The notes beneath the pieces are model-generated. The model ran no database searches, had not been told where the DNA came from, and worked only from the letters and a program-made list of their open reading frames with translations. A stretch of DNA of 64,000 nucleotides from Cheiracanthium punctorium (taxonomy: Eukaryota; Arthropoda; Arachnida; Araneae; Cheiracanthiidae): the NCBI GenBank assembly GCA_038373885.1, contig JAWZYV010019476.1, positions 1 through 64,000 of the forward strand, in the 5' to 3' direction. Below, piece after piece: positions 54,606-64,000 of the stretch (positions are counted from its first letter, which is position 1; each line of letters opens with the position of its first letter). Both the position numbers and the translations under genes were made by a program.

Positions 54606-55567
54606 GAAGGAAGAAATCTCAGCGGGCAAGAGACGATGTAGCTATGACGTCACAATCCACTTTTCCCTTTATATGTATCTGAGCGTGACGGTCATGCGAA
54701 TTCAGTGCTTAGTTTCCATCCCAAAAGAGCCCAACGTGCCTAAAGAAGTTTTCACTTCAAAAAAGAAACCGTGCCAAACAAACTTACTTCGTAATGTTAT
54801 TTTTTAACTTATTTTCGGTGTATAATTTAAGATTTGATACTAATTACAATGAAAACGGGTCACGAAAAATATTTCAACATGAGGAAAAAGTGAGCAGTTT
54901 TTATTTTAACAAGGCGTAATGGTGATTAAGCAACGGGGGGTGTTGGTAGAAACAAGCAAATAACCTGGATATAAATTCAAAATAAAAAAATAAAACAGAT
55001 CACTCGATATAAGGTAAGCATTGCACCCACAGCTATTATTTAATTAAATAAACAATTCTTTATATCAACAATCACGTTTAAATGCATGTTAATTTCGTTT
55101 CATGAGGAAGGCAATGGTGACTCTACTGATTTATTTTGTCTAACGAATCTGACATTAAGTTCCTTTAAATGTTTTAGATACATATAAAAGTATTAAAACA
55201 AAAATGCTAATTTTAATGAATAGGTCAAATAGACTTACCTTGGAAACTTCCGTCTAACTCAGTAATCCCTCAATCTATACGTGAGTCCTGTTTTGAAATT
55301 ACCCACAGTTTAACATATTAATAAAATGGACGTTACTAACTATTCTTGTAAAACAGATCTTTCGTCTGGCTCGCTCCGCCCATTGACGCATGCATAAATT
55401 TATTTTATAAGATTCTGATTCATTTTAAATTCAAAAAGGAATTTTTTGAAATAGATTTTGTTGAATCAAACAAACTTTAGTCAAATCAACGAATACAAAC
55501 GACCAAACTCTTTAACCAAACAAATTTTTTTAAATTGAGCAAAACCCTTTTTAGCCTGTGGTATGGA

Positions 55568-55611
<44 letters not shown>

Positions 55612-56129
55612 TTTTTTTTTCTTCCTCGGAGACTAAAAATGAGTAAATGTTTGGATTTTTCTTGTTTCGAATAGCGGAATTTTTTGTGAAATTTTTCGGA
55701 ATAGTTGAATTGAGTATTGTTTTATAATTAATTTTCGATAAAAAGACCAGACGAATTTTTTGGAAAAATAAAACTGCTGGAACTTTTCAGAATAGTAGGG
55801 CTTATAAATTATTTCGGAACCTTTGAGAATAGCAAATGCTTAAATGCACTTATAAATGCAGGATCTTTAATTGTTACCTCGCACCACAGAAATCACGAAA
55901 TGAGCTACTTTGCTCAGGATCAAACTCGAAGGTATTTTGATAGAATATCGATGTCCTAAACAGTAGAGTGCAGTGAAAAGAATTTTTTTATATCAAAACA
56001 CAGAAGCAACCAAAAGCTCTTTACACTATACTGTGTATAAGCTTTATATATAAAGCTGTTAAGGACACACCTTTCCTTTTAAAGTTACATATTCAACAAA
56101 TCTGCAAACTTAGTTTGACTAAAATTTAC
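54606..56129. other. Intron sequence without recognised elements
   Basis: AT-rich. A (CT)n microsatellite of about 40 bases is at 55569-55608. Nothing else supported. Confidence 0.4.
55569..55608. repeat. (CT)n microsatellite
   Basis: About 19 uninterrupted CT units. Confidence 0.95.
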
Positions 56130-56208
56130 CTTTTCTGTGCTTTGAGGTAGACGGCAACTACTACCACCACAATCATAATTGCTGCAACGATCATTCCAAA
56201 TATTATAG
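56130..56208 (-). CDS. Sushi-domain membrane protein: transmembrane exon
   Basis: Exon between acceptor TTTTTTTATAG (ending 56209) and donor AAAG|GTAAATTTT (56129-56121). It enters in phase 1 (completing an Ala codon) and leaves with two bases (AG). It encodes AIIFGMIVAAIMIVVVVVAV then YLKAQK: about 20 hydrophobic residues followed by basic residues, a single-pass stop-transfer segment with the N-terminal sushi part outside and the tail inside. Neighbouring exons are 61774-61827 upstream and 40328-40616 downstream across a 15.5-kb intron. Confidence 0.82.
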
Positions 56209-56477
56209 CTATAAAAAAAAAGAAAATCACACACAGTTATTTAACAAACCGCACTATATGGGGAACAATAATACAGACAAGGATTCATTTCTTATGAAAA
56301 GTTCGAGTAAATTAATCAGAATAAATCAAATACATGAGTTTAAATAACTAAAGTTCTTTTCTCTTTACATTATTTTTTTTTATGTTCTGAAATTTATTCC
56401 AGCAGTCCTCCCGTACCACCCATATTTACTACCTTGATAATTACCGCAAAACTTCTTGCAGTTACTTTTGGGTTTAA

Positions 56478-56690
56478 GCCGCACAGATGGTGTAGTGGCT
56501 AAAGAACCATTCTATCACGTCGTGGGTCCGAATTCGAATCATGGCTTGGGCATGGGTGTTAACTTGTCCGTCCCTTCACAGGGATAACTCTGGGCTCCCA
56601 CTGGGTGCTCCTATAATAAAATGGACCGTGATTCGGGCCTTAATAGCGGGGAATGCTTGATGAGCAAGTGCCCGCCCACTGAAAAAAAAA
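56478..56690 (+). repeat. tRNA-derived SINE with 14-bp target duplication
   Basis: Head GCCGCACAGATGGTGTAGTGGC (A box), GAATTCGAATCATGG (B box), a body ending in an A run. ACTTTTGGGTTTAA (56464-56477) and ACTTTGGGGTTTAA (56691-56704) flank it, differing at one position: a typical LINE-type target duplication. It is one of the clearest retroinsertions in the window and lies in the sushi-gene intron. Confidence 0.88.
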
Positions 56691-56704
56691 ACTTTGGGGT
56701 TTAA

Positions 56705-57158
56705 TACTACATCTATTTCACTCATAAGGCTTTTTAAAAATCAAATATGCCTAATGTTTATGCTCTTCCAGCCAACTTTTATTTAAAAATATTATTATAT
56801 TATAAAATTTTCCATTTTGCTATTATAATAAAAGTTTTGCATTCTAAAACAGAAAGACTAAATAAATAATCTTAACAACATAATTTAAGCCAGCAATCAA
56901 TAAACACAATAAGCAAATACACTCTAATAAATAAGTAATAAACAATTACACACTAATAAGTAATAAACATAATAAATGCACACTAATAGGAACCAACATA
57001 TACAAATAGTATACTAAACATGGCGTAAGTGCTGAGTAAAAGAAAGTTGAAGGTAAAGGAAGAGAAGAGAGAGACAGGAAAGAAATGAGAGATGAAAAAA
57101 GGTGGAATTAAGCCATAGTGACCATGGACTAATATTCATTTAATTAATTACAACCGCT
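56705..57158. other. AT-rich spacer before the Gypsy element
   Basis: Low complexity with repeated AATAAACA-type words (56890-57000). The 3' LTR expected here for the Gypsy element is absent. Confidence 0.4.
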
Positions 57159-58410
57159 TTAAACGGCTAGCCGATCGTAATGAACAATTCTTGGTTTCGA
57201 GTTAGGTGACTTACGAATCCGTACGACGACATCGTTCAGTCTGTTTAGGACCGTCACACGGCGATTGCAGCTTGGGAGACAGGTCTTTCCGTCGAGTGGG
57301 ATTCCATAGCCAAACTCATGTCCCGTAGCCTTTGAGCTGTAGCGAGTCTTCATCTTCTCTGTGTCCAGGTTGATCCGTTCTTTAGCAAAATGATGCACGT
57401 CTTCAAACCGTAACTGGAGATTTTCCATGTACTCCTCTGGCGATGAAGGCGTTTCTGGAGGGCGACCTAACACTAGATCGGCGGGAAGACATAGATCTCT
57501 TCCGAATAGCATCTGGAAAGGTGTGAAGATAGTAGTCTCATAGATGGTACTCTTATAGACCAGCTTGAAGAGGGGGAGTTTCTTGCCCCAGTCCTCTTGA
57601 AACCTAGATACTAGGAGCGAGAGGTTGTTCAAAATAGTGCGATTAAACTTCTCTACCATGCCGTCGGATTGTGGGTGTAAAGGCGTAGTCTGGGTTTTGT
57701 CGATTCCAAGCAATTCACATAGTCCTTTAAAAACAGCAGAGGTAAAGTTCGTTCCTTGATCGGAATGAAGTTGCAGAGGGGTTCCTTACCTGGAAATCCA
57801 TTCTTGCACCAATACTTCTGCTACGGCCGTAGCTTCTTGATCGGGAATAGGATACGCTTCCGGCCATTTAGAAAAATAATCTATGACAACCATAGAGACA
57901 ACTGGAGAGAGCACCCTATGTTTTCGTAATGCACCGGAGTGAGGACGAAATGTGTTCCTCCACGCCGCATCACACATAAGGTCAAACGTGTAATACGCAC
58001 GCGCACCACGCATATGACCGAAACACAAGCTTCGTGCGCATGCGTTTTGGTCACATCCGCGGAAGCATACTAGGCACACCTTTTTAGCCGCTTTCTCTCT
58101 CCAGTTGTCTCCATGATGTCAACTAAGAGGCACTTGTTGCCATCCGAAGCTCGCGGAAGAGGTCCCAGGCTTTTGAGGGTAATTCTCTCGAAAGGCGCTC
58201 CTACATTGTAACGATGTAGTTTTCCACAGCTTCGTTTCTTCGGGCCTTTACGGGCGGCACAGGCGTCACAAACTTGACACCACTTTTCAACATCGTCTCG
58301 GGCACTAGCCCAGTAGAAGACCTCGCAAACTTTCTTCAGGGTCTTCATAATGCCGAAATGGCCCCCAATTAAGCCATTATGCAACTCTTCTAGAACTTTC
58401 GGAATCCTGG
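57159..58410 (-). pseudogene. Gypsy integrase, split and nonsense-mutated
   Basis: Zinc-binding part: IPKVLEELHNGLIGGHFGIM then EVFYWASARDDVEKWCQVCD with the HHCC pattern. Catalytic core: GPLPRASDGNKCLLV, an insertion, VVIDYFSKWPEAYPIPDQEA (first core Asp in the VVIDYFSKW block), WISR-stop-GTPLQLHSDQGTNF (second Asp; the TAA near 57786 replaces an expected Tyr codon) and TTPLHPQSDGMVEKFNRTI with the core Glu. The C-terminal part ends SKPRIVHYDRLAV. Confidence 0.85.
57895..58111. mobile_element. 217-bp inverted-ended insertion in the integrase core
   Basis: GAGACAACTGGAGAGAG and CTCTCTCCAGTTGTCTC form perfect 17-bp ends, and weaker inverse similarity continues outside. The insert is CpG-rich. 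It separates KCLLV from VVIDYFSKW of integrase. Target duplication is not evident (at most ATG/CAT). Confidence 0.65.
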
Positions 58411-58418
58411 AACAAGGG

Positions 58419-59311
58419 AGTGGGTGATTCTAAAAAGGTGGGTCACCAAACGTTAACTATAATGCATTTTTCAGATTTTGGAAATTTACTCTTTTTTTTT
58501 TTAACATTATATTATATAAGCCTAGAATAGAGTACACCAACATAAAAAGACAGTAAGTGTTCTGGAAAATTAATAATTAAAACATTTAATTATCACATCT
58601 GTAGGTTACAAATTTTTGACATCTTTGCTCAGCAGGTTACAGATTTTGGACATCTTTGATCTGTAGATTTCAAATCTTGGGCATTGATGATCATTTGGTT
58701 ACTGATTTTGAACATTGAATTTTTGAGATATGTGCATTAAAAAATGCTATTGGTTATAAATACATTAAATACGATGTATATAATTGCATTTTGCCAGCCA
58801 AATGTATAATATTTTCTTTTTTCTTTCTTTTTTTTTTAGAAGTTTGTTATCAGACCTAGATAATTTTGTGCTTCCAAACGGCATTATTTCGATCATTACT
58901 TTTTGACAAATTGAACTGGCAAGAACGCATTATGCGATTCTTGTTGTGATACTTTAATATTTTAAGCATGCTACTGCCATGTGTTGTCGGAAATAGTAAA
59001 CAAATCATTTTATTATATGCATACAATATTTTGATTATGAAATTTCTATATACGTGCTAAAAATTTTCTTCTTGGTGCTGCAGAGCATCAGTTAACGTTC
59101 GAGATGTCTAAAATTAAACATTTGCAGCTAAAATTTTTAAATTTAAGTATATTCACAACAAAATTTTGTTATAAATGATTCCAGTTCTTGTTTGTGAGCT
59201 GATCTAAAAATTCACTGAGGAAAAAAAATCAGTTATAACATCATTTTTTTTTCTGAGATAACTTTAAGTTAGAATGTGTGTTTGTACCCACCTTTTTAGA
59301 ATCGCCCGACT
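58419..59311. mobile_element. TIR element inserted between Gypsy RNase H and integrase
   Basis: Ends AGTGGGTGATTCTAAAAAGG and, in reverse, AGTCGGGCGATTCTAAAAAG share a 26-bp TIR up to GGTGGGT. The Gypsy frame is continuous on either side (WQLVV ... RIPKVLEEL). No transposase frame. Inside are four tandem units of about 32 bp (58603-58730). Confidence 0.8.
58603..58730. repeat. Four tandem ~32-bp units
   Basis: GTAGGTTACAAATTTTTGAC is followed by CATCTTTG; the pattern recurs as AGGTTACAGATTTTGGACATC, AGATTTCAAATCTTGGGCAT and GGTTACTGATTTTGAACATT. Confidence 0.75.
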
Positions 59312-60265
59312 ACTAACTGCCATCGAAGAATTTTGCCGTCGTCAGATTCCCATTTACTATACAGGACTCCATTCCTCAGGCGAAGCGAATCCCACACAGT
59401 ACTGCTTTGTTTCCGGACTGCAAGATGATATTTCTTGCCAGCTGCGCTTATCGCTGGATTTTTCCAAAAATTCCATTATTGGTTTGATGTCGCTATCAGC
59501 TAACTGGTCCACCCGGATTTGTTCGTCATCCCAGGGAGCCTGGGATGGTGTCGGTGATGTAAATTGGCGGACAACGGGATGTTCCTGATGATAATTTTTC
59601 TCCGCCCTGGAGCAATAGCTACAATTTTCTATTCAGGCCCTTCTCGATAAAGCATCTGCGTTTCTATGAGATGAGATGCTTCTTTCCGATGACGCATTTC
59701 TATGTCATATTCTTGTAATCTCTGTATCCACCTGGCTGTCTGACCCTCCGGATTCTTCAAATTTAAAACCAGATTAAAAAGTCATGGTCCGTTCGCAGCA
59801 GGAACTTTCGGCCCTACAGATAATGACGGAAATGCTCCAAGGCCTTGACGATAGCAAGAAGTTCCTTTCTTGTAACACAATAGTTACGTTCTGCCATTGA
59901 AAGGTACTGACTCCAATAAGAAATGACGTATTCCTGATTATCTATCTCCTGGGACAAAACTGCTCCGACATTCTCCTTGCTTGCGTCTGAGTCCAGAATA
60001 AATGGCTTGTCAGGATGAGGATACGACAGGATCGGCGCAGATGTCAACGCCGCCTTCAGCTGGTTGAACGCATCCTCACATTCTTCAGTCTATTGGAATT
60101 TTTGTCCAGTCTCACTCAATTTGTGAAGTGGCCATGCAATCTGAGAAAAACTGTTTCACGCATTATCAATAATAGGTACATAGTTCGAGAAAACTTCGCA
60201 GCTCCTGGACATTCTCAGGACGATTCCAGTTCTTGACTGCGGATTTCTTTTCCGGATCGGCTTTC
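59312..60265 (-). pseudogene. Gypsy RT C-terminus and RNase H
   Basis: Minus strand: SAVKNWNRPENVQELRSFLE and LCTYYR (RT connection), ECEDAFNQLKAALTSAPILS, FILDSDASKENVGAVLSQEI (RNase H first Asp), YCVTRKELLAIVKALEHFRH, then after a shift NPEGQTARWIQRLQEYDIEM and a linker DDEQIRVDQLADSDIKPIM. The RT active-site (palm) region is missing. Stops and shifts occur near 60110-60150 and 59800. Confidence 0.82.
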
Positions 60266-60400
60266 ATTTCTTCTTTTCAGGCTTCAATCTCTTTTCGTGC
60301 GGTTTTTAACTCAGTTTTCATCTCTTCATGTCCGGATTTTACCTCCTTCAACATATCCATGAGCTTTTCTTGAAATTGTTCTTCCATTTTTCTGGTCCAC
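60266..60400 (-). pseudogene. Gypsy gag N-terminal fragment
   Basis: MEEQFQEKLMDMLKEVKSGH then EEMKTELKTARKEIEA followed by a stop and KEEMKADPEKKSAVKNWNRP. A charged coiled-coil gag start is joined almost seamlessly to the RT connection, showing a deletion of most of gag, protease and the RT palm with the breakpoint near 60265. Confidence 0.6.
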
Positions 60401-60462
60401 ACCATTCACTGGAAAATTATATATGATAAAGTCTTTCTTTAGGATCCCGATTCAGACACCAA

Positions 60463-61374
60463 ACGTTGCAGAATACTCTGCTAGTTTCCTGGGTTCGTCG
60501 TTCTAAAGTCCAGTAGGTGCAGAAAGTAACAGTAAAAAGTCCACTTGTGAGGATGGAACACGAACTTTATTGCTTCTAGAACTTCGTCAAACAATCAGCT
60601 GTATAAAATTCACAAGCACAATCAGACAGTAACGTGCTTTTAACAGTCCGCTTAGTACAGAAGCTTCCACAAATGTGCTATATTTCTCACACAAAATAAA
60701 ACACTTCGACAGACAAAAATTCAGTGGAAATCTAGGAGGGATTTCGTAAACAGTCCCTCAAGACTCAGCAATGAAGAATTTACACACAGCACTTAAAAAC
60801 AAAGCTTCAAAAAGGCAAGCGAAAATACTGCTTCACAACGTAATACAAAGAACACACTCAACGAATGCTCGGCGAGAAACTGAACTAGGGGTCTGTCATG
60901 CCTGTATTTATACGTCACGCAGAAGCTACATGGAGCTTCCAGAAGAATCTGTTTCCCGAAGATTCCACATAAAGTGGGACTTTTGATTACGTCATAGAAG
61001 AGAAATAGAGTAATATTATTCTATGATGAGATTTTAATGCAGAAAAACGACTTTTACAAGACCCATTAGGAAAATAGCGACCAAAATGTCGCTAAGCTTG
61101 GAGACTTTTGGCAAAATATCGCCAAATTAGGCGCCAAAAATAAGTCCCCAAAAGTGAGGTTAGCGTAGATCTAGGACCAATATTTCTCGAGATTTTTGAG
61201 AACGTTATAGAAACCAATAGGGTTGTACGCGAGTACCCAAAACTCCGTATCTCGCGTTATAGTTGACCAATTTTGATGCAACAAAATGCAAAATTTAACT
61301 ATTTGACCCATAGAATACGAATTTTAAACTATTTTTAACAGCCCGGAGGCAGAACAGACCGAAAATTCGTAACA
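60463..61374 (-). repeat. Gypsy 5' LTR (~912 bp)
   Basis: On the minus strand it starts TGTTACGAATTTTCGG at 61374 and ends near CTGCAACG before TTTGGTGTCTGAATC. TATAAATA (60905-60912, minus) and AATAAA (60566-60571, minus) fit a U3 promoter and an R-region poly(A) signal, placing transcription start near 60880. The end at 60463 is estimated from the primer-site layout. Confidence 0.7.
60905..60912 (-). promoter_or_regulatory. TATA box of the Gypsy LTR
   Basis: TATAAATA on the minus strand, about 340 bp before the AATAAA of the same LTR. It points in the same direction as the host gene. Confidence 0.55.
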
Positions 61375-61773
61375 GTATGTTATTACAATAACGCTTGTTC
61401 AAATTTTTCCATTGGCTTATATTAGTGTCCACTGTTTGCGTATTGTTTGTGTTATTCTTTTACCAATTATTTATATTGGTAAAGATATATTTATATTTTA
61501 TTTTACTTTAATTCCTTATGATCTTTCACAACACTGTTGGGTCTCTTGTTCTTATAGCTATTTTACCGACCGTTAAATAAGATGACTAATATGATTTTCC
61601 ATAAGTCAAACTTACATTTATTCTGCGTTTATATACTTTGTGTTTACATAGTTTATTTATTTATTTTATTTATTTAAAGGAAGATAACCTCTTCACTTCA
61701 AAATATCCTCAAGTCTCTACTCGTTAAATGAAATTTTAAAAAGAGTTATTAATACATTTATTCTTCATCTTAC
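61375..61773. other. Intron, AT-rich
   Basis: TTTATT-rich sequence near 61630-61680. No feature recognised. Confidence 0.4.
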
Positions 61774-61827
61774 CTCCTTTGTGAGCAATTTGTGGTTCCT
61801 CTTTTCTTTCAGATGCTGTTCCTGCAG
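61774..61827 (-). CDS. Sushi-domain membrane protein: linker exon
   Basis: A 54-bp exon between acceptor CTCCTCTCAG (ending at 61828) and donor GGAG|GTAAGATG (61773-61766). It enters and leaves in phase 1. With one carried-in base it reads PAGTASERKEEPQIAHKG, a short polar stalk between the sushi module and the membrane segment. Both splice sites are strong and the phases match exons 63419-63604 and 56130-56208. Confidence 0.75.
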
Positions 61828-63165
61828 CTGAGAGGAGAAAAAAGTGATTGAATTAAATGATAAACATTTACGATTGCATTTGAAACTAGCTTTTAAAAAA
61901 ATGCATAATTCGAGGAGTGTACGCTAGATTAGAAAAGGGCCACAACTCTGGGGGCGGGGGGTGAGACACGGGTCCCATCTGCCGAGCTGAGAAAGGCTTC
62001 AAAATGAATTATGGTTTCATGGGAGGGGGGCTGCGTGAAACAGAAATCTGAAATGAAACTGCGTGACAGCTCCCCAAACTGATTTTCTCTTTCATACATT
62101 ATAGAAGTACGCAATCTTTTATAGACGTTAATATACTTGTGCTTTTTAATGCTGAAAATTAAATTTAATAGCTCTCATGAAATTGGAAATGCACCAGGAG
62201 GAAATAATTAAATACAATATATATATGTATATTAAATTATCATTTTTCTGGTGATACAGTCAAATTAATGCAAATAGGTATAAATAGAACAATTCTGACT
62301 CTCATTTTACATAGCTTTTATTTACTGTATCAAAAAGCGAATTCAGTAAAAGAATTTAAAAGTAACTTGCCACTAGCTTATACATTTTATAAGCTTAAGA
62401 TTGTGAACTTTAACTTTGAGCTACTCATACAATGTAACTTCAACACGAGAATTTCATTTAGTTTACAACTACATGTAGTTTTGCTTGAAAATAGGAAAAT
62501 ATAATGATTTTAGGTGTAATTCTGTATTTACCAACGACTTCTAGTTTATAAGTTGCACGCGATTGTAACGAGTTTGTTGTTTACCGTTTAATGTGAGGGC
62601 TAAAGCCGAAAAATTGTATCTAAAAAGTAAAGCTTTGGATTTCTTATAAAGGATATGCCTGGACTTCACGAAAATCTAGTTAGATAAACATGCCTTAGGT
62701 AATGTACGTCCGTCTCATAAAACGGTCACAAAAGCTAAAATATCTTTAGTTAATTTTATGGATCAGCCCCTGTAAAAGTTTATTTGAGTTAGTGATTAAG
62801 AGCATTTTAGAATTTTCCCCCCAGAAACTAGCGCAGAAATCCAGTGCAGAATGTTTGAGAAAAATCATGAGAAAATGAGAATTTCAATTACTGGTTTTCT
62901 TGCTCGTTCTCTTGACATATTCTTGCACGCGGTGTGTCAGTACGTAATAAGATATAGTTCGTAAGTTTAAAGTACGCTACTAATTTATTCTTATAACTAT
63001 TCCAACGAAATATTTCCGAACACCTCATAAACGTTTGTTAAATAATTTACCAGTGTGCAAGTGACGTAATAAGGGATTATATTTATATTTATCCACATGC
63101 TTATTTTTCAGTTCAAATTGATATTTATATTTAAGCACGTCATGCACTCGTTTATGATGCAAATG
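61828..63165. other. Intron, nothing recognised
   Basis: AT-rich apart from a G-rich stretch at 61950-62030. No transposon end or exon identified. Confidence 0.4.
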
Positions 63166-63327
63166 CATGGGCGCCGGCAGCATAGGGCAAGTGGGGCAAT
63201 GCCCCCCCTGGATTTTTAAATGCAGTGTTTTCCCTTGCTTTTATGCTCTTTCCAACGTGGTAACCATATGTTTAAGTAGTCTTTGCCCCCCCCCCCCACC
63301 CTGGGAAATATTCTGCCGGCGCCCATG
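63166..63327. mobile_element. MITE with perfect 8-bp duplication TGCAAATG
   Basis: CATGGGCGCCGGCAG / CTGCCGGCGCCCATG TIR. TGCAAATG lies at 63158-63165 and 63328-63335. 162 bp with C runs. It inserted about 90 bp downstream of the donor of the sushi exon. Confidence 0.9.
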
Positions 63328-63418
63328 TGCAAATGTATTGTAAAGAATATGAATACATTAAAGTACTCATTTTTAAGTGAATCCTTTTTAACAGAGCAAA
63401 TAACAAAACTATACTTAC

Positions 63419-63604
63419 GCAATATACAGCGAGACTCAGGTCGAGTCCATGTACCGTGCTCAGTGCAAGTTATGTAAGGATTATCTCCTTCTCGTTTGCC
63501 TCTCTTGCAGCGAAGCATAGCCACGCTACCCATACTATTTGTTTTGTTGACCAATCTATAAATTCCATTAACATCTTTACCATCAGGAACTGGACATCGG
63601 ATTG
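63419..63604 (-). CDS. Sushi (CCP) domain exon of a membrane protein
   Basis: Exon between acceptor ATGCTCTTAG (ending 63605) and donor TTGC|GTAAGTAT (63418-63411). Length 186 bp, phase 1 at both ends, the classic symmetric arrangement of single-exon sushi modules. Encodes IRCPVPDGKDVNGIYRLVNK, then SVAMLRCKRGKREGDNPYIT and CTEHGTWTRPESRCIL: four cysteines (about residues 3, 29, 43 and 57) and the near-invariant Trp between the third and fourth, as required for the two disulfides of a CCP fold. Such modules bind proteins outside the cell. Earlier exons (signal peptide, probably more modules) must lie beyond 64000. Confidence 0.9.
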
Positions 63605-64000
63605 CTAAGAGCATTTTGCAAAGCTTTAACAGCAGTATTTTAAAAATATTATATACTATACATAAAATATACTAAAATTATACAACATGCCCACTAAAGT
63701 TCCTTGCTACCTTTTTAACTTAGGAAAGACTGCTGCAAGTTTTAACTCTTGTATAAATTTAAAGTAAGTTGAATGACTATAAATATAATTAATTCTTTGA
63801 TAATAGTTGAAATCGTCTAAGGCTAACGATCAGAGAACGTAAATAAACATCATGTACCCGTAATGTAGGAATTTATTACTCCTATACTAGTGTTGTATTA
63901 TACTTTTGTGTTTTTTAACTTGATAATGAATGTAGCTGAATGCAAATAATATCAAAATGTGTATTACTTTTGTTTCATAAATTATTTATGAATTTATTGT
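63605..64000. other. Intron continuing beyond the window
   Basis: AT-rich. No further exon visible on either strand. Confidence 0.4.

Larger units (their letters stand above)
57159..61374 (-). mobile_element. Gypsy LTR retrotransposon, broken, sense to the host gene
   Basis: Minus strand from right to left: 5' LTR (61374-60463), primer-site region GGTGTCTGAATCGGGATCC, a short gag start (60400-60266), the C-terminal part of RT, RNase H, linker, integrase. The 3' LTR is missing. Damage: a gag-to-RT deletion near 60265, an inserted TIR element (58419-59311), an inserted 217-bp palindrome-ended element (57895-58111) and a nonsense codon in integrase near 57786. It sits in the 5.6-kb intron of the sushi gene. 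Confidence 0.85.

Noticed and set aside
1..64000. CRISPR arrays, operons, bacterial-type promoters and terminators
   Set aside because: The sequence is eukaryotic; no short direct repeats with regular unique spacers and no compact co-directional genes are present.

Overview
This is a eukaryotic, AT-rich, transposon-dense stretch, most likely from an arthropod and probably a chelicerate such as a spider. That guess rests on the mix of DUF4817-type, Tc1/mariner, hAT, BEL, Gypsy and Helitron elements and on the spliced gene structure; no single marker proves it. No rRNA, functional tRNA, operon or CRISPR signal is visible.

Host gene. The only convincing host gene is on the minus strand and enters from beyond the right edge. 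Its exons are 63419-63604 (a sushi/CCP module), 61774-61827 (linker), 56130-56208 (a transmembrane segment) and 40328-40616 (a proline-rich cytoplasmic tail ending in a stop). All splice phases agree. A fifth exon-like frame at 37935-38380 (charged, Lys/Glu-rich) is either an alternative last exon or the last exon of a different gene. Introns of 1.6, 5.6 and 15.5 kb are filled with transposons.

Left part (1-12 kb): a 1778-bp foldback element with 702-bp arms, a BEL/Pao retrotransposon truncated at the 5' side and in integrase, then a four-level nest: a hAT transposase gene cut by a LINE tail, which is cut by a TA-flanked TIR element, which is cut by a non-autonomous hAT with a perfect 8-bp duplication.

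12-21 kb: hAT-like MITEs, a 2.56-kb long-TIR element (8-bp duplication GTATGCAG) with a decayed protein gene that carries its own MITE, and a Tigger/pogo remnant carrying an intact Tc1 element with a complete 346-aa DD34E transposase.

23-31 kb: a YMDD reverse transcriptase split by a Helitron-like element, then a second 1779-bp copy of the foldback element.

31-37 kb: a tRNA-derived SINE and a deletion derivative (35025-36855) of the same long-TIR family as at 14.3 kb.

40.9-43.1 kb: a minus-strand Helitron-like element with a 458-bp tandem duplication, each unit holding a short ORF followed by a splice-donor-like site.

45-53 kb: a Tc1 pseudogene, a catalytically dead mariner that landed in one arm of a palindrome and was itself hit by another element, and several small hAT-like MITEs. 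56-61 kb: a SINE with a 14-bp duplication and a broken Gypsy element with a long 5' LTR, lying in sense orientation inside the sushi-gene intron.
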